From: an uncultured Lentisphaeria bacterium
GTDB taxonomy: Bacteria; Verrucomicrobiota; Lentisphaeria; Victivallales; Victivallaceae
Assembly (NCBI GenBank): GCA_949298075.1
Contig: CASFVA010000066.1
Location: forward strand, 1-64,000
DNA length: 64,000 nt
Direction of reading: 5' to 3'
Positions 44,964 to 58,615 of the stretch are shown here, piece after piece. Made by a program: the position numbers and the translations under genes. How positions within the stretch are numbered: position 1 is the stretch's first letter; each line of letters starts with the position of its first letter. The notes under the pieces are model-generated. The model searched no databases, was not told the DNA's origin, and worked only from the letters and a program-made list of their open reading frames with translations.

Positions 44964-45043
44964 TTCTGCTGCGGGGAGGCCGTCGGCGTTGCCGGCGGCT
45001 TTTCCCTGCTCCGATCTGACACCAACCCGGTCCCGAGTCAACC

Positions 45044-46045
45044 ATGAAAAAAATAGCCATCACCGGATGTGCCCACATCCACACTCCGAATTTCGTCAAA
45101 CTCATTCTGACCCATCCCGGCATTTCCGCTGCGGGAGTATGGGATCCGGATCCCGAGCGGGCGGCCGGAACCGCGGCGGCGCTCGGCTGCCCGGTCGTAC
45201 CTGCCGCAGAGCAGATCTGGAACGATCCGGCCATTGACGCAGTGGTGGTCTGTTCTGAGACCTGCCGCCACGCCGAGCTGATCCGGGCGGCGGCCGCCGC
45301 CGGCAAACATATTTTCGCGGAAAAACCGCTGGGCTTCGACACGGCATCGGCCTACGCGACCGCACGGGAGGTCACGGCCGCCGGAGTGATTTTTCAGACC
45401 GGCTACTTCAACCGGGGACGGGCGGTGCACCGCTGGATCAAAGCCCAGGTGGAAGCCGGAACTTTCGGCCGGATTACCCGGGTCCGCCATTCCAACTGCC
45501 ACAGCGGTTCCCTGGGAGGATGGTTCGACACCCAATGGCGCTGGCTGACCGATCCAGCGCAGGCCGGCTGCGGCGCTTTCGGCGACATGGGCACGCATTC
45601 GCTGGATATTCTGATGTGGATTTTCGGGCGGCCGGACCGGGTTTCGGCGGAAATCACTCCGGTAACCGGCCGTTACGGCGAATGTGACGAAACCGGCGAG
45701 GCGCTGCTGCGCTTTCCCGGCGGCGTGATCGGTTCACTGGCCGCCGGCTGGGTGGATGTCGCCAATCCGCAGAGCATGATGGTCAGCGGAACCGAAGGCT
45801 GCGCCTGGATCAACGCCGGGGAACTGTTCGTGAAGTCGGAAAAACTCGGCTCCGACGGCCGGACCCCGTGGCGCGATCTTCCCGAAGATCTGCCTCACGC
45901 CTTCGTCCTCTTTCTGGACGCGCTGTGCGGCCGTGCCGTGCCGCTGGTGTCGCCGGGCGAAGCCGCCGACCGCAATGCGGTCATGGAAGCGGCCTACCGT
46001 TCAGCGCGGTCGGGACGGCGGGAAACCCCGCTCTACTGCGACTGA
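45044..46045 (+). CDS. Gfo/Idh/MocA family oxidoreductase, second copy
   Basis: A 333-residue member of the same family as the preceding gene but clearly distinct in sequence. The Rossmann start is changed (AITGCAHIHTPNF in place of G-x-G-x-x-G), EKPLGFD carries the catalytic Lys and GCGAFGDMGTHSLDILMWIFG follows. The altered dinucleotide loop may weaken or change cofactor binding. It starts 80 bp after its neighbour with a weak ribosome site. Last gene of the thuA group; the next gene converges on it. Confidence 0.85.
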   Translation: MKKIAITGCAHIHTPNFVKLILTHPGISAAGVWDPDPERAAGTAAALGCPVVPAAEQIWNDPAIDAVVVCSETCRHAELIRAAAAAGKHIFAEKPLGFDTASAYATAREVTAAGVIFQTGYFNRGRAVHRWIKAQVEAGTFGRITRVRHSNCHSGSLGGWFDTQWRWLTDPAQAGCGAFGDMGTHSLDILMWIFGRPDRVSAEITPVTGRYGECDETGEALLRFPGGVIGSLAAGWVDVANPQSMMVSGTEGCAWINAGELFVKSEKLGSDGRTPWRDLPEDLPHAFVLFLDALCGRAVPLVSPGEAADRNAVMEAAYRSARSGRRETPLYCD

Positions 46046-46114
46046 CCGCCCCGGAGGCGCCGCTTCCGGCCGGAAACGGCGGAACAGGACGCCCGGACGG
46101 CAGCAAACGGCGCG

Positions 46115-46651
46115 TCACGCCAGACAGGGCGCGGCGGCAGTGGTGCAGACCGTCAGGCGCAGCGGCAGCACGGCCTGGGCCATCAGACTGCCGCTGTCGG
46201 AGACCATTTCGATCTGCAGGGCGCCAGCCGGGGCCAGGGTGGTGAACACAACCGGGGTGCTCAGACCGCAACCGGATACCGTTGTCCAGTGGCTGAGCGG
46301 CAGCTCTCCGGCCAGCCGGGACACCGCCGCGGTCAGACGGTCGCGGTCGCCGCGGCCGATAAAGCTGGCGGTGAAGCGGCGCCGGTCGGCGCCGGATTCC
46401 GGAAGTTCCCCGGTCAGCACCACCCCGCAGGCCGGTTCAGGACCGCCCGGCAATCCGCCCCGGAAGATTTCGGAGTCCGCCGCAAGTCCGGCCAGCTCCC
46501 CGCACAGCCGGGTGAGCGCGCGTTCGACGTCAAGCAGAAGCAGAGCGGTGCGATTCCGCCGGCGGGCGGCGGAGTCCGCCGGATCCGGCCCCGGATACCC
46601 CTGAACCACGCCGTCGGCTCCGGCGGCGGCCGTCATAATATCACTGGTCAT
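46115..46651 (-). CDS. Hypothetical protein (178 aa)
   Basis: Unrecognised soluble protein. An Ala/Arg-rich N-terminal part leads into a helix (LLLLDVERALTRLCGELAGLA) and then several beta-strand-like stretches (GVVLTGELP, RRFTASFIGRGDRDRL, TPVVFTTLAPAGALQIEMVSD). No signal peptide or membrane segment. ATG 46651 has GGGAGG about 11 nt upstream; a start at 46681 is possible. The reverse frame is also open, so this is a moderate call made from the ribosome site and residue composition. It is divergent from the MFS-like transporter gene. Confidence 0.5.
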   Translation of the reverse strand: MTSDIMTAAAGADGVVQGYPGPDPADSAARRRNRTALLLLDVERALTRLCGELAGLAADSEIFRGGLPGGPEPACGVVLTGELPESGADRRRFTASFIGRGDRDRLTAAVSRLAGELPLSHWTTVSGCGLSTPVVFTTLAPAGALQIEMVSDSGSLMAQAVLPLRLTVCTTAAAPCLA

Positions 46652-46705
46652 TTCCGAATTCACCTCCCTTTTCGGTTTCACTGCTGCGGCAAAACGTCAA
46701 CAAAA

Positions 46706-46721
46706 CAGTCGGAACCGACTG
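46706..46721. promoter_or_regulatory. Inverted repeat upstream of the MFS-like gene
   Basis: CAGTCGG-AA-CCGACTG, a perfect 7 bp inverted repeat whose last bases overlap the possible -35 box at 46720. A regulator bound here would affect the transporter gene, and perhaps the divergent hypothetical gene. Confidence 0.45.
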
Positions 46722-46747
46722 GAAAAGCAACCGGTACGGTATATATT
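46720..46747 (+). promoter_or_regulatory. Promoter of the MFS-like gene
   Basis: TGGAAA (46720-46725), 16 bp spacer, TATATT (46742-46747). The same unusual -35, TGGAAA, is seen at gdhA. Confidence 0.5.
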
Positions 46748-46815
46748 ATATAAGATGACAGGTTTCAGAAACATCATAATCCAGATACGCCAGAACTCCG
46801 GAGAAACCGGATATC

Positions 46816-48132
46816 ATGATTTTTAATGGTCCGCTGCCGCCGGAGCGGATGCGTTCATCGCAGCGCAGCTATTACGCATTCAGTCTGCTCAACGGACTTT
46901 CCTACATGTGCGTAGGCGAAGGCATGATCGTGCTGCTCGCCGTCAAGGTGAATTTTCCGGACTGGGTGGTCTCCGTGCTCGGCGCCATGACCTATGTCGG
47001 CTACACGATGCTGCCGCTGGGGCGCCGGGTCTGCGCCCGCCTCGGAGCCGCCTCCAGTCAGGCGTTTTTCTGGGTGGCCCGCAACGTCTCGGCGATCATG
47101 GTGGCGCTGGCCGGACTTGCAGCCTACAGCGGCGCCCGCACGTTGGGACTGATCATGCTGATCGGCGGAGCCTTTCTCTTTTACGGATTCCGGGCAGCCG
47201 GACTGGTGATGTCCCAGCCGCTGATCGGCAGCATCACCGACGACCGGAGCCGCGGGCGGGTGCTCGGCTTCAGCACCGGAATCTTCTGCGCCGCCAGCAC
47301 CATGTCGCTTAGTCTGCTGAGTCTGCTGCTGCGGCTGGATTCCTCCATCTGGATGCTGACCGGGATCATGGCGGCCGGCTCCTGTACCGGAATCGGCTCC
47401 TCCCGTTTCCTGCGCCGGATCGACGAAAACGCCATTCTGCACCGCTCGGCCCGGCGACCGATCCTGGGCGAGCTGCGCACCGCACTCCAATCCTCCACTC
47501 TGCGCAAGCAGGTGCTGGCGGTGTTCTCGGTAAACACCGCCATCATCATGACAGTCTCCATCTCCCTTCTGACCGTCAAGCGCGGCTACGGTGTCAGCGA
47601 TACCGGGGCGCTGCTGTTCACCCTGATTCAGACCGTTTCATCCATTCCGGTTTCCTTTGGCTCCGGCTGGATCAGCACCACGATCGGCCCCCGTAAAACC
47701 CTGCTGATCGGCTACGCGATGCTGCTGGGCGTTTCCCTGCTCTGGCTGACTGCCGGAGCGACGTTCAATCCGGTGCTGGTGACGACCATCTTCATTCTGC
47801 AGGGGGCCAGCAGCACCATTATGCTCAACGCCAACGCGCATTACTTTCTGCAGAGTTTCAGTCCCGATCAGCAGGTCAGCTATTCAATTCTGCTGCAGGT
47901 GGCCGCCTCGGTCGGCGCCGGACTCTTCGGTATGAGCTGTTCCGCGCTGCTGATCAATTACTGCTCGGCATCCGCCGGCGCCGAGATCATCTCCGGTTTT
48001 CAACACTACTTCATGCTGACTCTGATCCTGCTGGCTCCCGGCTACCGGCTGATCTCCCGCCTGGTGCCGCTGCCGATCGACAAGCGCCATCTGAATACGC
48101 CGCTCTGGAAGGTCGTCAACCACATTGTCTGA
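46816..48132 (+). CDS. MFS-like transporter
   Basis: A 438-residue polytopic membrane protein with about 12 hydrophobic helices in two groups of six, parted by a basic cytoplasmic loop near residues 195-240 (RFLRRIDENAILHRSARRPILGELRTAL). Features suit the major facilitator fold: a charged turn ITDDRSRGRVLGFSTGI between helices 4 and 5 and GYGVSDTGALLF in the second half. No substrate-specific motif was recognised. ATG 46816 is close to an upstream palindrome and TATATT promoter. It is followed by dnaK after 164 bp but is probably a separate unit. Confidence 0.75.
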   Translation: MIFNGPLPPERMRSSQRSYYAFSLLNGLSYMCVGEGMIVLLAVKVNFPDWVVSVLGAMTYVGYTMLPLGRRVCARLGAASSQAFFWVARNVSAIMVALAGLAAYSGARTLGLIMLIGGAFLFYGFRAAGLVMSQPLIGSITDDRSRGRVLGFSTGIFCAASTMSLSLLSLLLRLDSSIWMLTGIMAAGSCTGIGSSRFLRRIDENAILHRSARRPILGELRTALQSSTLRKQVLAVFSVNTAIIMTVSISLLTVKRGYGVSDTGALLFTLIQTVSSIPVSFGSGWISTTIGPRKTLLIGYAMLLGVSLLWLTAGATFNPVLVTTIFILQGASSTIMLNANAHYFLQSFSPDQQVSYSILLQVAASVGAGLFGMSCSALLINYCSASAGAEIISGFQHYFMLTLILLAPGYRLISRLVPLPIDKRHLNTPLWKVVNHIV

Positions 48133-48296
48133 GCGTCACGTCCGGTGTGCGCCGGCACAATCTGGCGCAGTGACCGGGTCAGAATGGCACACTCCACCCC
48201 CAAAAAAACGCCGCCGCCCCGGTCGAGACCGCTTGGCACGCCTCCTGCTGAGGAAAGGGCGTAACGATTTAAAAATTTTTCAAGGAGGATTCAATC

Positions 48297-50201
<1,905 letters not shown>

Positions 50202-50257
50202 GCCGGACAGACCGTGAACCGGGACATCCCGGTTCGCAGCGGAGTAATTGTGAAGAG

Positions 50258-50289
50258 CCCCGTCCGGGGGATTGAGCCTCCGGGCGGGG
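50258..50289 (+). terminator. Hairpin after dnaK
   Basis: CCCCGTCCGGGGG and CCTCCGGGCGGGG can pair around ATTGAG. Only ATTTATAA follows, so termination may be partial. It separates dnaK from groES. Confidence 0.5.
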
Positions 50290-50365
50290 ATTTATAACTG
50301 GGGCAAACCTTAATAATAACAGGCACATCGGTGCTGAATAAAACCAAAAAAGGAGTTGGTAAAAA

Positions 50366-50662
50366 ATGGCAAACGTCAACATCAAACCGCTTGGTGACCG
50401 CGTTCTGCTGGAGATCTGCGAAAACGCCGAGGAAATGAAGGGCGGCATTCTCATTCCGGACACCGCCAAGGAGAAACCGCAGGAGTTCAAGGTTATCGCG
50501 CTGGGCACCGGCAAGACCGATGACAACGGCAAAAAGGTTCCGTTCGACGTCAAGGTCGGCGACATCGTGCTCACCAGCCGTTACGGCGGCACCGAGGTCA
50601 AAGTTGACGGCAAGGAATACAAAGTCGTCAACCAGGACGACATCCTCGCGATTGTCGGCTGA
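50366..50662 (+). CDS. groES: Co-chaperonin GroES
   Basis: Lid of the GroEL folding chamber. The 98-residue length, [11 protein letters not shown] at the start, the mobile loop ([22 protein letters not shown]) and [16 protein letters not shown] are standard. AAAAAAGGAG lies upstream of ATG 50366. groEL follows after 55 bp on the same transcript. Confidence 0.98.
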   Translation: MANVNIKPLGDRVLLEICENAEEMKGGILIPDTAKEKPQEFKVIALGTGKTDDNGKKVPFDVKVGDIVLTSRYGGTEVKVDGKEYKVVNQDDILAIVG

Positions 50663-50717
50663 GCCGCGACCCAGCAATTAACGCTAAATCCCAACATCAT
50701 TAAGGAATTTTTTTATT

Positions 50718-52349
<1,632 letters not shown>

Positions 52350-52383
52350 TCCGTACCGCAAAGGCTGCAAAGCTGTGACTGGA

Positions 52384-52419
52384 ACTCTCCGGAGGAAGTT
52401 TCCTCCGGGGAGTTTTTTT
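52384..52419 (+). terminator. Terminator of the groES-groEL operon
   Basis: ACTCTCCGGAGGA and TCCTCCGGGGAGT pair with one mismatch around a 4 nt loop and run straight into seven T. Confidence 0.93.
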
Positions 52420-52471
52420 ATTCCGCCGTCGCGTCCCGGGACGGGCAATGGGTTCCGGGGGCGGCGGCGCC

Positions 52472-52500
52472 TTGCGTAAAAGCGGTAACCGTGCTATATT
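52472..52500 (+). promoter_or_regulatory. truB promoter
   Basis: TTGCGT (52472-52477), 17 bp spacer, TATATT (52495-52500). The sequence GTGC before the -10 is also found at the tig promoter. Confidence 0.7.
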
Positions 52501-52538
52501 ATGAATTTAATAAACAGCACGGAAAAACTCAATCGCAA

Positions 52539-53288
52539 ATGCGCTACAATCCCCGAAAACATCATCTGCCGCCCTGCAACGCCTCCGGCATTCTGCTGGT
52601 GGACAAGCCCCGAGATTGGACCAGTTTCGACGTGGTCAATTTTGTCCGGAGCCGGTTCAACGTGCCGAAAGTAGGACACTGCGGCACCCTGGATCCGGCC
52701 GCGACCGGTCTGCTGGTGCTGGTGCTGGGCAAATTCACCTCGTACAGCGGCCGGCTCAGCGGTGAAGACAAATGCTACGAGGCACGACTTCAAATCGGCT
52801 TGGAGACCGACTCCGGCGACCTGGAGGGGGCGACCGTAGCCACCGGCGACTGGTCGGGGATTTCCGCCGATCGGCTGCGGGAGACGGTTCAGAGCTTTGT
52901 CGGCGAGCAGTGGCAGACCCCGCCGATGGTTTCGGCGGCAAAGGTCGGGGGCCGGAAGCTGTACGAACTGGCCCGCAAGGGGGTGGAAATCGAGCGGGAG
53001 CCGCGGCGGATTACGATTTCGCGCATTGACATCACCGAATGTGCGCCGCCATTCTGTGATTTCACGCTGGAGTGCTCCAAGGGCACCTACGTGCGGACGC
53101 TCTGCTCGGACATCGGCCGCAAACTCGGCTGCGGCGGAGTGCTGGCGGCGCTGCGCCGGATCCGGAGCGGCCGGTTCAGACTGGAGGATGCCGTTACCGT
53201 CGATCAGCTCAAGGCCATGGATCAGGAGGAACTGGTCCGCCACCTGACCGGACGGACCGCGGCGCTGCTGGAGGAGGCGGCCAGATGA
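52539..53288 (+). CDS. truB: tRNA pseudouridine-55 synthase
   Basis: Makes pseudouridine 55 in the T loop of tRNAs. The 249-residue protein has GILLVDKPRDWTSFDVVNFVR, the catalytic motif VGHCGTLDPAATG with Asp52, and the Y-containing MVSAAKVGGRKLYELARKG. Its C-terminal part is short, without a long PUA domain. ATG 52539 lies 32 bp after the expected transcription start; the upstream codon at 52491 overlaps the promoter and is excluded. Its stop overlaps the next gene by 4 nt. Confidence 0.95.
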   Translation: MRYNPRKHHLPPCNASGILLVDKPRDWTSFDVVNFVRSRFNVPKVGHCGTLDPAATGLLVLVLGKFTSYSGRLSGEDKCYEARLQIGLETDSGDLEGATVATGDWSGISADRLRETVQSFVGEQWQTPPMVSAAKVGGRKLYELARKGVEIEREPRRITISRIDITECAPPFCDFTLECSKGTYVRTLCSDIGRKLGCGGVLAALRRIRSGRFRLEDAVTVDQLKAMDQEELVRHLTGRTAALLEEAAR

Positions 53289-54733
53289 AAATCAGAACCG
53301 ATATCAATTCAGGTGATTTGGACCGGACCCTTGCCGGCATGCCGGCACAATTCACGCTGGAACAGTTTCTCCGCCGGCTCGGGGGCGGAACTTCCGCTGC
53401 GATGCGCCAGCGGGCCGAACGCTGGCTGGAAAGCGAGGAGGAATGGTTCCGGGATGCGGCCGGAGTCTACCGCCGCCGGACGGATTTTTTCACCGGCCGG
53501 GAGTTTGCGGTGACTCCGGACGACTGGGAAATCGCCTCCGGAGTGCTGCTGCCGGGACACCGCTTTGCTCCGTTCGTCAGTCCGGAAATCTTTCCCTCCG
53601 AAGTGGAGCTGTTTCAGAAATCCGGCGCCGCGGCACCGCGGCGTGAACTCACCGCTCCGCTGGGGCAGGTGTTCCGCTATCATACGCTGCTGGGATCCGA
53701 ACAGGTGTTCGATTACCTCATCGCCGAATCTCCCGCCAATGCCGGTCTGCGGAATTCAGTGCGTTCCGGAGATCCGGTCACGCTCACGGTGTTCGATCTG
53801 GCGGGTTTCTATGCCGAACACGATTTCAAGGTCGGTGATGCGCTGATCTGCCGGGTCGCCGACTACCGGACGGGCCGGGTGGAGTTTGAGTTCCGGGGCG
53901 GGGACCGGAGGAGCACCGCCGCGCTTCGGGAATATGTCGGGGCGCTGGACGACGCGGTGGAACGGGTTTGCGCCGCCGGCGGAGATTATCTTGAAATTCC
54001 CGAACAGCTGGTCCGGGCCTTTCTCACCGGCGGCGACCGGCTGTTTCAGCCGGATGCCTCGCTGGATGAGTACATTGCGACCACGCTGCGCGTTGAAATC
54101 CGGACCGACGGCGATCATGCCGTGCTGGCGCCGCGCGGAACGGAAACCGCCGGAGATTCCGCCGCCGCACTGCCGGAAGAAGTACGGATTTCCGGCGGCA
54201 CCACTGATGACATCGGCGTGCTGCTCCGGGAAATCGGCTCGGTCCTGACTCCGACCGAGGTGGAAAGCTACATCCTTGACCAGTGCTATGCCCGGGATCC
54301 GGACTTCGATTCCTTTTTCAACCGGGCGTTTTCCCGCGGCGAGCTTCATTACACCGATGCCGCGCAGCAGGCGGTTTTTCAGAATTACCTGGAGGAACGC
54401 TTCGAGGAGCTGAGCGCCAACTACAACCGGGCCGACGACGAGCCCAAAGCTCCGCTGCGGGCGCAGATTCTGGAATTGCTCGGTGACCGGCTCGACTGGT
54501 TCGACCAGCTGGCCGGACGCGCCGCGCCGCCGGGTGAGGACGAGCGGCATCTGATTCATCATCTGGCGCAGATCGCCATGCAGCTCAATGAAATCCTGCG
54601 GATTCTGAACGATCCGGGCTTCACGCCCGGACCCGATGAATTGAACCGCCTCGCCGATCAGGTCGACCGCCGCGCCGGAGAGCAGGATGGTTATATCGAT
54701 CAACTTCAGGAAATCTGGGAAGGGAAACCGTAA
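53285..54733 (+). CDS. Conserved hypothetical protein coupled to truB (482 aa)
   Basis: Not recognised. A 482-residue acidic, soluble protein with no signal or membrane segment. The middle (about residues 150-215: GDPVTLTVFDLAGFYAEHDFK, GDALICRVADYRTGRVEFEF) looks like a small beta-barrel. The C-terminal half is helical and rich in Glu, Asp and Leu, with a run such as QILELLGDRLDWFDQLAG that suggests protein-protein contact. ATG 53285 shares an ATGA with the truB stop and iorA begins 3 bp after its end, so it is firmly within this operon. The company of an RNA-modifying enzyme and indolepyruvate oxidoreductase does not define its role. Confidence 0.8.
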   Translation: MKIRTDINSGDLDRTLAGMPAQFTLEQFLRRLGGGTSAAMRQRAERWLESEEEWFRDAAGVYRRRTDFFTGREFAVTPDDWEIASGVLLPGHRFAPFVSPEIFPSEVELFQKSGAAAPRRELTAPLGQVFRYHTLLGSEQVFDYLIAESPANAGLRNSVRSGDPVTLTVFDLAGFYAEHDFKVGDALICRVADYRTGRVEFEFRGGDRRSTAALREYVGALDDAVERVCAAGGDYLEIPEQLVRAFLTGGDRLFQPDASLDEYIATTLRVEIRTDGDHAVLAPRGTETAGDSAAALPEEVRISGGTTDDIGVLLREIGSVLTPTEVESYILDQCYARDPDFDSFFNRAFSRGELHYTDAAQQAVFQNYLEERFEELSANYNRADDEPKAPLRAQILELLGDRLDWFDQLAGRAAPPGEDERHLIHHLAQIAMQLNEILRILNDPGFTPGPDELNRLADQVDRRAGEQDGYIDQLQEIWEGKP

Positions 54734-54736
54734 ATC

Positions 54737-56317
54737 ATGGAGAAGAAAATTCTGGTCAGCGGCAACGAAGCCATCGCAATGGCCGCGATAGACTGCGCCG
54801 TCGATCTCGGCTGCGGCTATCCCGGCACGCCGTCGTCGGAAATACTCGAAGAGTTCAGCCGCCTGGGCGGAGCCGCCGAGTGGGATCCCAACGAAAAATG
54901 CGCACTGGAAACCGGCATCGGCGTCGCCATGGCCAACGGACGGGCGCTGGTGACCATGAAGCACGTCGGACTCAATGTGGCGGCCGACCCGCTGTTCACC
55001 ATTGCCTACAGCGGCACTCCCGGCGGACTGGTGGTGGTCAGCGCCGACGATCCCGGCATGGCGTCCAGCCAGAATGAACAGGACAACCGCCGTTACGCCG
55101 CGGCGGCCGGCGTACCGATGTTTGAACCATCCGACAGCCAGGAATGCTATGACCTGACGGTTGCGGCATTCCGGCTGGCCGACCGCTTCCGGGCGCCGGT
55201 GCTGCTGAGGGTGACGACCCGGGTCTGCCACTCCAAATGCGTGATGGTCAGGCGCGGAGCGGCACTGGAACCGCGTCCGGCTCATTTTGACAAAAATCCT
55301 CAACTGCAGGTGATGGTTCCGGCCTTCGCCCGACAGGCGCACGTACGCATGAGGGCCGACCTCGCCGCCATGCAGCAGTTCAACGAAGAGGGAGCTTACA
55401 CCACGGTGCTCAAAAAATCTCCGAAGCTCGGCATCATCGCCAACGGCATCGCGTTCCAGCATGTGCTGGACGCCGCTCCCGACGCCTCGGTGTTCCATCC
55501 CGGCATGACCTGGCCGCTGCCGCTGGCGGCGATCCGGGAATTCGCCGCCGGAGTCGAGCGGTGCCTTGTGGTCGAAGAGGGCGACGATTTCATGGGTGAG
55601 GCCATCCGGGCGGCGGGAATACCGGTCGAGAGCAAGGCGGAAGTTTTCCGTTTCGGCGAACTGAACGTGGGCCGGGTCCGCAGACTGATCGCCGGCGACG
55701 CGGCGCCGGAACCGGCCGCCGCGCCGGGCAAACCGCCGCAGCTCTGTGTGGGGTGTCCGCACCGCAAGTCGTTTGAAGTGCTGCGCGATCTGGGGTGCAT
55801 TGTTTCCGGAGACATCGGCTGTTACACGCTCGGTGTCATGCCGCCCTTTGGCGCGCTTCACTGCTGTGTCTGCATGGGGGCCAGCGTCACCGTCGGACTC
55901 GGACTGCGCAGGAAACTGCCCGAATCCGAAGCCCGAAAAGTGGTCAGCGTCATCGGCGACAGCACGTTCCTGCACACCGGCATCAACGGGATCGTTGAAA
56001 TGGTCTACAACCGGCCGGCGACCGGCCACGTGGTGGTGATTCTGGACAATTCAACCACGGCCATGACCGGGCTTCAGGAGCATCCCGGCACCGGACGCCG
56101 CCTGGATCATTCGCCGGCGTTCGCGGTTTCGCTGGAAAAAATCGTCACCGGCATCGGCGTCGATCATGTCGACGTGATCGACACCACCGCCGAACCGGAA
56201 CGTTTCAAAGCGCTGCTTCAGGAGCGTCTCGCCTCCAACGACTGCAGTGTAATCATTGCCCGGCGGCCCTGTATTCTGGCGCTGGCCAAGGCCAAAACCT
56301 ATGCGGAGAAACACTAA
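54737..56317 (+). CDS. iorA: Indolepyruvate:ferredoxin oxidoreductase alpha subunit, lacking the ferredoxin domain
   Basis: Thiamine-diphosphate enzyme that oxidatively decarboxylates aryl pyruvates, passing electrons to ferredoxin, usually in anaerobes. At 526 residues it lacks the final 60-100 residues with two CxxCxxCxxxC clusters of typical IorA; it ends at IIARRPCILALAKAKTYAEKH. Core features are GNEAIAMAAIDCAVDLGCGYPGTPSSEI, LCVGCPHRK, SGDIGCYTLG and the thiamine-diphosphate motif GDSTFLHTGINGI with LDNSTTAMTG. The ferredoxin role must be filled elsewhere or by the remaining core cysteines. iorB follows 1 bp later. Confidence 0.9.
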   Translation: MEKKILVSGNEAIAMAAIDCAVDLGCGYPGTPSSEILEEFSRLGGAAEWDPNEKCALETGIGVAMANGRALVTMKHVGLNVAADPLFTIAYSGTPGGLVVVSADDPGMASSQNEQDNRRYAAAAGVPMFEPSDSQECYDLTVAAFRLADRFRAPVLLRVTTRVCHSKCVMVRRGAALEPRPAHFDKNPQLQVMVPAFARQAHVRMRADLAAMQQFNEEGAYTTVLKKSPKLGIIANGIAFQHVLDAAPDASVFHPGMTWPLPLAAIREFAAGVERCLVVEEGDDFMGEAIRAAGIPVESKAEVFRFGELNVGRVRRLIAGDAAPEPAAAPGKPPQLCVGCPHRKSFEVLRDLGCIVSGDIGCYTLGVMPPFGALHCCVCMGASVTVGLGLRRKLPESEARKVVSVIGDSTFLHTGINGIVEMVYNRPATGHVVVILDNSTTAMTGLQEHPGTGRRLDHSPAFAVSLEKIVTGIGVDHVDVIDTTAEPERFKALLQERLASNDCSVIIARRPCILALAKAKTYAEKH

Positions 56318-56318
56318 A

Positions 56319-56792
56319 ATGGCTGTCACCAACATCATTGTCGCCGGACTCGGCGGCCAGGGCGTGCTCAAAGTCACCGACATTCTGGCCGAAGCGCTGT
56401 TTGAGTCCGGATTTGACGTCAAAAAAAGCGAAGTGCACGGCATGAGCCAGCGCGGCGGTTCCGTTTCCAGCGAGGTGCGGTTCGGCGCCCGGGTCGCCAG
56501 TCCGATGGTTCCGGCCGGAGAATGCGACCTGCTCGCCGTGCTGGATTCCACCCAGATCGAAGTGGTGCTCAACCAGCTCAGAACCGGCGGGGTGCTGATC
56601 ACCCCGGACGACGTTCCCAAAGACCGGCTGGCCCACCCCAAAGCGCTCAACACCATGATTCTCGGCGCACTTTCGCGGCACCTGCCGGTTGCCGATGAAG
56701 TCTGGAACCGGGTGCTCACCGCGGCGTTCCCGGAAAAGCTGCGCGATCTCAACCTCGCGATGTTCGCACTGGGCCGCGGCTCCGGCAACTGA
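56319..56792 (+). CDS. iorB: Indolepyruvate:ferredoxin oxidoreductase beta subunit
   Basis: Partner of IorA, corresponding to the gamma domain of pyruvate:ferredoxin oxidoreductases. The 157-residue protein is somewhat shorter than the usual 190 or so. It has IIVAGLGGQGVLKVTDILAEA, HGMSQRGGSVSSEVRFG and SRHLPVADEVW. ATG 56319 sits next to the iorA stop, indicating coupled translation; the in-frame codon at 56256 lies inside iorA. A terminator follows 34 bp after the end. Confidence 0.92.
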   Translation: MAVTNIIVAGLGGQGVLKVTDILAEALFESGFDVKKSEVHGMSQRGGSVSSEVRFGARVASPMVPAGECDLLAVLDSTQIEVVLNQLRTGGVLITPDDVPKDRLAHPKALNTMILGALSRHLPVADEVWNRVLTAAFPEKLRDLNLAMFALGRGSGN

Positions 56793-56826
56793 CGCCGCCG
56801 GACCGGCACGGCAACTTGACTACACC

Positions 56827-56862
56827 CGGCGGGCGGTGAAATTTCATCGCCCGCCGTTTTTT
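56827..56862 (+). terminator. Terminator of the truB-iorAB operon
   Basis: CGGCGGGCGGTGAAA and TTTCATCGCCCGCCG form a 15 bp hairpin with one G-T pair, immediately followed by six T. Confidence 0.92.
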
Positions 56863-56991
56863 CCCGGACAGGAGGCGATGCCGCAGCCGGCCGAAACCGC
56901 CAATGACACCGGAGTCAGGCGGCAGCCTCCCCGCCGCCGCGGCAATTTTCCGGATTCCGGAATCCATCCTGTATCCAACCGCGTTTCGAAA

Positions 56992-57026
56992 AAGAAAAAA
57001 CCGCGGCGAAGCTTACTTCGCCGCGG
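56992..57026 (-). terminator. Terminator of gdhA
   Basis: Perfect 11 bp stem CCGCGGCGAAG/CTTCGCCGCGG with a 4 nt loop, followed on the minus strand by six T and further T-rich sequence. Confidence 0.93.
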
Positions 57027-57062
57027 CTGGTCTCTCCCGCTGAGCGTGATTCAATCCGGACT

Positions 57063-58484
<1,422 letters not shown>

Positions 58485-58615
58485 TTACCACGGGATTTTT
58501 CAAAAAAAAGCAATCGGAAACCACCGTTTCAGAAGAAGAAAATGCCCGGATCAGGGGCTGCCGGAACCGTCGCCGGCCGGAACCAGGCCGCACTCCGGCC
58601 GGCGGAAAACCGCCG

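Noticed and set aside
53756-56029. A 757-codon open frame antisense to the hypothetical protein and iorA
   Set aside because: Same kind of mirror frame; the sense genes have recognisable domains or coupled starts.
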